Notes under the pieces: generated by a model
What the model saw: the letters and a program-made list of their open reading frames with translations, nothing else
Database searches by the model: none
What the model was told of the DNA's origin: nothing
Shown: piece by piece, positions 58,101 to 64,000 of the stretch
How positions within the stretch are numbered: position 1 is the first letter of the stretch
How the letters are laid out: each line of letters starts with the position of its first letter
Assembly: GCA_022559985.1 (NCBI GenBank)
Contig: JAFJTR010000008.1
Location: 372,001 to 436,000 of the forward strand
Length of the DNA stretch: 64,000 bases
Source of the DNA: Parastagonospora avenae f. sp. tritici 18332-5
Lineage: Eukaryota; Ascomycota; Dothideomycetes; Pleosporales; Phaeosphaeriaceae
Direction of reading: 5' to 3'
Position numbers and translations under genes: made by a program

Positions 58101-59096
58101 TGCCTCCTCATCGACGGCGAATCTCTCGCCTTGATGCTCAACCACTATCGTCAAGAATTCATATCCGTCGCCGTCCAGCTCCCCACTGTTGTCGCATGTC
58201 GTTGCTCACCCACTCAAAAAGCCGACGTTGCCCGCCTGATCCGCGAATACACCAAGAAGCGTGTCTGCTGCATCGGTGACGGCGGCAACGACGTCAGCAT
58301 GATACAAGCCGCCGACGTGGGCGTCGGTATCGTCGGCAAAGAAGGACGACAAGCCTCTCTCGCCGCCGATTTCTCCATCGAACAATTCTGTTACTTGACA
58401 AAGCTGCTCGTATGGCACGGCCGCAACTCCTACAAGCGAAGCGCAAAGCTGTCCCAATTCGTCATCCACCGCGGCTTGATCATCAGCATCTGCCAAACCG
58501 TCTACTCCATCGCTTCGTCCTTCGAGCCCAACGCCCTCTACAAAGACTGGCTCCTAGTTGGGTACTCAACCATATACACAATGATGCCCGTCTTCTCGCT
58601 CGTGCTCGACCGCGATGTCGACGAGAGCGTCGCAAATCTCTACCCAGAACTCTACGCCGAGCTCAAAACTGGCAGGAGTCTAAGTTACAAATCCTTCTTC
58701 ATCTGGGTCGCCGTCTCCATCTACCAGGGCTCCATGATACAAGGCCTCTGCCACATCCTCGTCGGCGTGGGCTCCAGCACCACGGAGGACCTCACGTTCC
58801 GCAAAATGGTCAGCGTCTCGTTTACCGTGCTCGTCATGAACGAGCTCATCATGGTCGCAATGGAAGTCACGACGTGGCATTGGATCATGATTGCATCGAT
58901 TTTCGGCACCGCGGGCATTTACTTCGGCAGCATACCGTTCCTGGAGCGATACTTTGACCTCGCGTATGTGGCGAGTTCGGCGTTTTGGTGGCGCTTTGCG
59001 GTCGTCGCGGCGATTAGTTTGGTGCCGCCTTATGCAGTCAAGATTCTGGGGAGGACGTTGAAGCCGCCGAGTTATCGGAAGGTGCAGGGCGTTTAG
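55148..59096 (+). CDS. NEO1: NEO1-type P4-ATPase (phospholipid flippase)
   Basis: Spliced model: exon 55148-57044, a 52-nt intron, exon 57097-59096; 1298 residues. The intron cuts directly after the phosphorylation site DKTGTLTQN (Asp624). Family motifs are complete: DQLDGETDWKLR near residue 408 (P4-type DGET), FIRTDQL, KGADTVM, GDKVETARCVAVSS, and GDGGNDVSMI near residue 1025. About ten membrane spans are arranged as usual: two near residues 205-245, two near 540-600, and six at the C terminus. The first about 190 residues are an acidic/basic disordered extension. Neo1 lacks a Cdc50 partner in yeast and acts at Golgi/endosome membranes, keeping phosphatidylethanolamine on the cytosolic side. 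Length is slightly more than yeast Neo1 (1151) because of the N-terminal extension. Confidence 0.95.
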
Positions 59097-60569
59097 GGAA
59101 TAGTGGTTTCGAATTAGCCATTGTTGTTCTATATCTGATCGCTTTCTTGTGTGAAATTGCGCAGGCCGGTTTTCTGCTACCACTCACCTGCTTTCTCAAG
59201 TGTGTTCCTTGTCGCTGCCGGAATGACACTGACTTGTCCTGTCAGTTGGTCTTGCTGGGACTGGAAGTGACAACCGCTCTGATGGCAGGCACTCGTCCCA
59301 CATCTATCTCCCATCGCAGTCTAGTCTCTTGATGCTTCATATTGTCGAACTGTACATGAAAGTCAACAGCGTGACGCCGAATCTCTGGCCGAGGCTGTTG
59401 GTACAAAAGAAGATGCCGGAGGGAGATGTGCTGCGCGTGAAGGGGGAGTGCGTGGAGGGAGAGTCCTGGTGCGCTGGGGGTGTTGAGGGTTGTGCAGGGA
59501 GATTTACGGCATAGGACGTGGGAGGATTGGGTGCGGGCTGCGGAGCGTTGGTGGCTGATGGGTTTGGGTTTGAGGGAGGATCTTTGTCTTGCAGTATTAT
59601 AGATAGTATGTCGTGTTTCGAGACGTGTTCGGATGCAAGTCTATTCTCCGGATGCCGCGCGATTTGAATCGATTCTACATCTGTTCGATTCTACATCTGT
59701 TCGATCCTACATCTATTCGATTCTACATCTGTTCGAGTCTTCTCCATCTCTCACGCTGCGGAAGAAGTGAGGTTTAGCGGCTTCGACATGTTCAAACGCA
59801 GAAATTGTATGAATAGCCTGACGTATCAAGATCTACTTACATCCAGCTAAGGGAAATTTTAAACGCCTTCCTGGAGTACCTCGTAGCTCTGCCTGGTTGT
59901 TTTCTTTCTCCCTGTAAAGTATTGTTGCAGTCTTGCCGCGTTCATGTCTGGGTGACCTCACAATATGACCTCATCCGCTCCACTCCATCGTGCCGGAAAC
60001 GCATCCGTCCCCTTGTTCAAAAGATTAAGACAATAGTCCCTTCCGTTAAGTTTCCAATATCTGAATTCAACGAACAGTGCGAGGACGGAAGCATGACAGA
60101 GGAGACTTTCACGCGTGAAGGCCCGAGTCTGGCACTTCAGTGGGTGACACATCATCAAGAGATGGGGGAGAGATCTAATGATTCCGTAGAGTCAGCTCGG
60201 CGCACTCGCATACGACAGCTCGACAAGACTGTGGGTGACGCGCGCACTCTCCATCAAGTGGATTGAACCAGGGCACAGGTCGGTACTCTTATAATGGACC
60301 TCAATGATGACGATACCTAGCGCGAGAAGAGTTGTTGCGAATTGTGGTGGCAACGCTGGGGATGATTGAGTGCGACCTGTCATACTCAGGAAATAACTAA
60401 TGTGGTGATGCTGCTGCTGTGATAGTGTTAGGGCATGATGTATAATCATTTGTATTCTCTAGGCTGAGATGTAGATAGCTACATACAGAGTTTTTAGTCT
60501 TTGTAGTCTGCTAGGCTAAGCTCTGTGGTGATGCAAATGTGAGTGACATTTCATAGTTTAGCCACCACA
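59097..60569. other. Intergenic region with tandem repeat
   Basis: About 1.5 kb between NEO1 (+) and the disrupted HET gene (-). It holds the NEO1 3' flank, a 4 x 16-bp tandem repeat at 59670-59733, and frames of up to 114 codons with no domain. No RNA gene was identified. Confidence 0.5.
59670..59733. repeat. 16-bp tandem repeat, four copies
   Basis: Unit CGATTCTACATCTGTT occurs four times head to tail (59670-59685, 59686-59701, 59702-59717, 59718-59733). The third copy differs at two positions (T to C, G to A). It starts about 570 bp beyond the NEO1 stop codon. Confidence 0.95.
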
Positions 60570-63543
60570 CTATTTTCGACTTTCAGGTATTGGCACCGCG
60601 TCAGTTCGCGAGCGCCTGTAACGGACTTTGAATCTGTCGGATGTGTCGACCAACAAACCGGATTCATCTGCAGCAGCCAGCTCGAGGTATTTTTCCGATG
60701 CCCAAACCCGGAAGATGAACGTGGCGTGTACGTGCTCTGTCATAAGAAGTCCATTCTCCGAGTCTCTCACGTGCACAACAATTCCTCGGGGTCCTGCATG
60801 CAATGTATCGAGGGGTTTGTCGCGTTTGTGCGGACATGTCCCAAAGTCGCCCCTGAATAGAATAGCGCAATTGCCTTTCGATAGGCTAGAATTTAGTTCT
60901 GTCTGCTTGATTGAATACACCAGATCTTCCTCAAAAACCACTGCGTAGAACAACCTCTTAGAGCATTTCGAACATTCGATGTCAGATGGGTACAGGCAGA
61001 TGACTGTTGAATTATCGTCGACAGCTCTACTGAGAAAGTTGTCACTCGGAAGAGTAAGGAAGAAGCCAGAGCCAGTAGTTTGAAGGCCTTCCTCGCTCAC
61101 TATTCCCATCTTTTGGTTGATGCCGAGCAGTGAGGTGTCCTCGCCCATCATGCTGACGATGGAGGTGGCGCCCATGAACGAGTCTGGCGCCCAGCGCAGT
61201 CCTTTAGCTTGCAATCTACCATTCATACTGAACAGAAAATCCCGTGGTACCTCCTTGAGAGTCTTGATGAAGACTTGGTACCGGTTATACCGTGCTTGCG
61301 AGTCTGTCGACGGGCTCAAAATAGATGAAAGTGCACTGTCCTTCTTGAAAAGCACGGCGAGACAGACGGCTTCGTCCTTTGGATGAGACGTGGTACGATA
61401 TACTGGAGACCATAGGATTGTATAGAAGAAGCCAAAGTCAATAGGTTGGCCAAGGACAACATTCTGGTCAGCAAGTACAGACGCAGAAATCGATTTCCCG
61501 AACAGGCCCAAGAGCGGTATGAGCATGCCACTCCAGAATCGAGTCAGTTGGGCTGAGCGGTTGTTCTCATGCCTTTCATTACCCCGAAGAACGGAGTTAA
61601 TAATTCCTGCTACGGATCCCAAATGGCCAGAGTTTTTGATCGTCAGCCTTGTTGAAAACTCTGCTTCTTGAAGTGTCCGTAAGCGAGTCATCCAGTCTGA
61701 AGTCATCAAAATCGTAAGCCTATCGACGGATGACCTTGGAAAAGCCATGTTCTAAAAAGCCTCATCGAGGACAACAGTAGCAAAAGCTTCTGAGTAGACG
61801 TCTCGCATTTGTAGAATGGCCTTTTTTCGTGCGGAATCAGGGACCAGAGGAACGCAAAGAGTGTCTATCCAGAATGTAATTGGACCAGAAAGGCCCTGTT
61901 GTGCCTGTTGTGATAGTTCCGCGAGATTATACAGCTGGCAGAGGTACATTGTGTTGCCCTGCGGGTTGCCTCGTCCATGCGACCACACATGAGAAAAGGC
62001 GATATACGCAATTTTACTAGACGCATTATAGGGGACCATACTTAAGCGCAAAGGTAAACCTGAGTCTGGCAATGTATGCACTTGGATAACTGGGATGTTT
62101 CCATCGTCAAGAATCTTCTCGAGCACGCATGGCTCAGGGCCCTAAGATAGGGTGTCAGCCATGTCATGGCCTCTTCCATTTTGCGCGGTTTCCATGAGCC
62201 AAGCGCAGTCTCGACAGGCGCCATCATTGTCGTCCATGTGGCGGCAAACATAGGTTTTTTCGTCGATTTTCGATCGCAGACATTCGCTCCGAGTACAAAG
62301 TCCGTGATGAAACTTGGAAACCTGTGGGCCTAGCATGTACATATAGTATGCAGTTTCCAAGGTGGGGTGACTAATTATGACTTGAACCAGCCTTTTGCAA
62401 AACCACTTGAGATCAGACGAATGACCAGATATTCGCGGAATAGTATCATGCTACGCTCCGTTTCTTCGCTCTGCTTCGTGATGTCGCCATCATGACCTGC
62501 AACGAAAAAGTGCACATGGTCCGCTAAAGATGCTATGCAGAAACAAACGGTCGTCGTGCTGAACGAAAATTCGACGAGCCAGTCATAGGATTTGTCGTTG
62601 TAAAGTTTTGGAACCACGTGGTGGTATTCAAAGTCCGCAATCGCGGGCTCTGACTAAAGTCTATCACAATTGCTGCAATAGGATATCGATACTGGGCCAA
62701 TATCCTCATGACAAACTCGTTGAGTCTTGCGGTCTGTGCCGTGAGAGCAGCGTTGACGTCTGCATACACCTCCACAAGTCGTTTGTTGAGGCTTTCAGTC
62801 GTGAGATATCTTCTGGAACTGTCGATGAAGGTGTTTTGATCGACCATTAGTCTCGTGATATGGATGGTTTCATGTATCAGGCCAAAGAAAAGCCAGCTTT
62901 GAAGTGGTCGAAATGCTTTTTTTACTTCCATGAGAGAATGACCTTCCTCGTCTGCCAGGATCCAAGCTTCCCATTCGTGTGTCTCACACCCCAAGAACAG
63001 TGATATATCGTCAAGTCTCCGAAGCCGAAAGGCGTCTTTGTTTCTCGCGCTAATATCATTGGTGAACACTGCAAGGAGGTCCAGGAAGCGTTATTGCCTA
63101 TACAGCTCCACCAGCGCTTCACGCGTGCCCATATCCCGTCTCGTAATTTCGATTCTCTCCTGCAAATAATGTGCGCCGTCTTCAATTGTGGTCACCACCC
63201 TAGGGATATGGCCTTCCTTAGCTTGCATGCCTGAAATGACATCATCAAGAACGGCGATGGCATTTTGAAGCAAAGACAGTTTTTTGGGCGCCAAAGTGCC
63301 GCCAAGTTCCAGAAGCTGATGTAGAAAGTAGCGGGCAGCCTCGAGCGCAATAGAACGTCTCTCCGTCAATTTGTAGTTGTAATTCTTGATGGTCTCTTGG
63401 TCTACTTCTAAGACCCACCCTTGCCTTTGCGGACATTGCTCAAAGTGTTTCAGGGAATTCGTACTGGATGGTGTGTACTTCAGCCCCAAGAAAGGCGCCT
63501 TGACGACAACGAACGGACGGCGAGGTAGAGGAAGGTGCTCCAT
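60570..63543 (-). pseudogene. HET-domain (heterokaryon incompatibility) gene, disrupted
   Basis: The 5' part starts MEHLPLPRRPFVVVKAPFLG at 63543, typical of long fungal HET proteins. A 54-nt intron (63122-63069, GTGAAG...TTGCAG) explains a TAA there and keeps frame. Continuing leftward are QSWLFFGLIHETI, a Cys/His-rich block (HHGLCTRSECLRSKI, YVCRHMDD), then the HET core: YIAFSHVWSHGRGNPQGNT, FWIDTLCVPL, RKKAILQMRDVYSEAFATVV, and MTRLRTLQEAEF. HET domains trigger cell death after non-self recognition. Lesions: an amber at 62144-62142, a second amber at 61754-61752 inside the core, and a one-base loss at a T run at 62402-62399. The frame change near 62610-62550 could be a further lesion or an intron. 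Both ambers fit CAG-to-TAG transitions, but the ancestral codons are unknown. No alternative intron with consensus sites repairs them. Assembly error is the main alternative. Confidence 0.65.
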
Positions 63544-64000
63544 GTTGTGGCCCGGACGGCGTCTTGTCGCCACTCCGGAAATTAGTCCTCGATGAATCGT
63601 GGTTACCGCCGGTGCAGTTCAGTACCACGATGATGTCGTCAGAGAAGCAGTAAGATATTTCCTAGAGGACCGTTTCGTTTTGTCCAAGTCGATGTAGTCC
63701 TTTGGGTAAGGTTTGCTGCAACGTTTGCATGAACTACAATGTTCCAGAATATCCACGTTTGCTGCAACAAGCGGTCTGGATAAGGCTGAAATATCACGTC
63801 CTATCCAATCAGATACGACTGCCATAACAGCCATACCAGATGACAGACAACAAGGATGAAAACTGGCCGTCACAATTTTCCAGAGTCCGAAATGCTCTCA
63901 TCCAACCATCCGATATCTTCTCAACCCTGTTGCTGCTCGGTCCAGACGTTGTCACACGAGCAATTGCCCAACAAGGCGGAAGCAGGCTAGGACGGATGCC
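63544..64000. other. Right edge, no supported gene
   Basis: The region upstream of the disrupted HET gene. A minus-strand frame of 84 codons (63873-63619) contains a short Cys cluster (CSSCKRCSKPYP) but no recognised domain. It may belong to a gene that continues beyond the window. Confidence 0.35.

Noticed and set aside
61752..61799. 48-nt GT-AG intron to remove the amber at 61752
   Set aside because: Its donor (GTCTAC) is poor, no branch site is visible, and it would delete the conserved VYSEAFATVVLDE part of the HET core.
63069..63122. In-frame TAA near 63091 as a third nonsense codon in the HET gene
   Set aside because: It falls inside a 54-nt GT-AG intron with a TTGCAG acceptor that preserves the reading frame and joins family-like sequence.
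63619..63873. 84-codon minus-strand frame with a short Cys cluster as a zinc-finger gene
   Set aside because: The Cys spacing fits no known finger, and its upstream part is out of the window or frame.

Overview
This window reads as nuclear DNA of a filamentous ascomycete (Pezizomycotina). The evidence is short GT-AG introns (mostly 47-106 nt) with CTAAC/CTGAC-like branch sites, about even base composition, genes on both strands without operons, and typical fungal families: BYS1-like, CAP/PR-1-like, HET, Sec16, a Sip3/Lam-type sterol transporter and Neo1. A Dothideomycete such as a Pleosporales member is my guess; nothing in the window proves it. I re-read exon joins by hand and give spliced models where the frame closes.

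Layout. 1-3200: two neighbouring minus-strand coiled-coil genes; the left one is cut by the window edge and has frame problems, and the right one is a predicted single-pass membrane protein. 4288-7494: a GlcG/HbpS-domain gene (+) converging on a Baeyer-Villiger-type flavin monooxygenase (-). 9594-16156: a gene-poor block with three predicted secreted or surface proteins: a CAP protein, a BYS1-like protein and a Ser/Thr/Pro-rich GPI-type protein. 17338-18122: a conserved fungal protein of unknown function.

18848-59096 is mostly housekeeping. SIP3/LAM-like (-) and KRI1 (+) are divergent over a 284-bp promoter. Then come RAD23 (-, six exons), a four-TM protein (+), a roughly 3-kb gap, a Pro/Gln-rich protein of 1054 residues (+), an ESS-2 splicing-factor homologue (-), eIF6/TIF6 (-, four exons), a Ser-rich tail-anchored protein (-), RCE1 (+), TRM9 (-), SEC16 (-) and NEO1 (+, divergent from SEC16). 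59097-64000 looks accessory: a 4 x 16-bp tandem repeat and a HET-domain gene with two in-frame amber codons and at least one 1-bp frameshift.

The housekeeping genes touch ribosome assembly (KRI1, eIF6), wobble-uridine tRNA modification (TRM9), splicing (ESS-2), ER export (SEC16), lipid flipping and transport (NEO1, SIP3/LAM), CAAX processing (RCE1) and proteasome delivery with DNA repair (RAD23). They sit side by side without evidence of a joint pathway. I found no convincing tRNA, rRNA, CRISPR array or intact transposon. I do not see a clear new multi-gene system; the best leads are the paired coiled-coil genes at the left edge, the GlcG protein with a coiled-coil tail, the secreted-protein block and the decayed HET gene.
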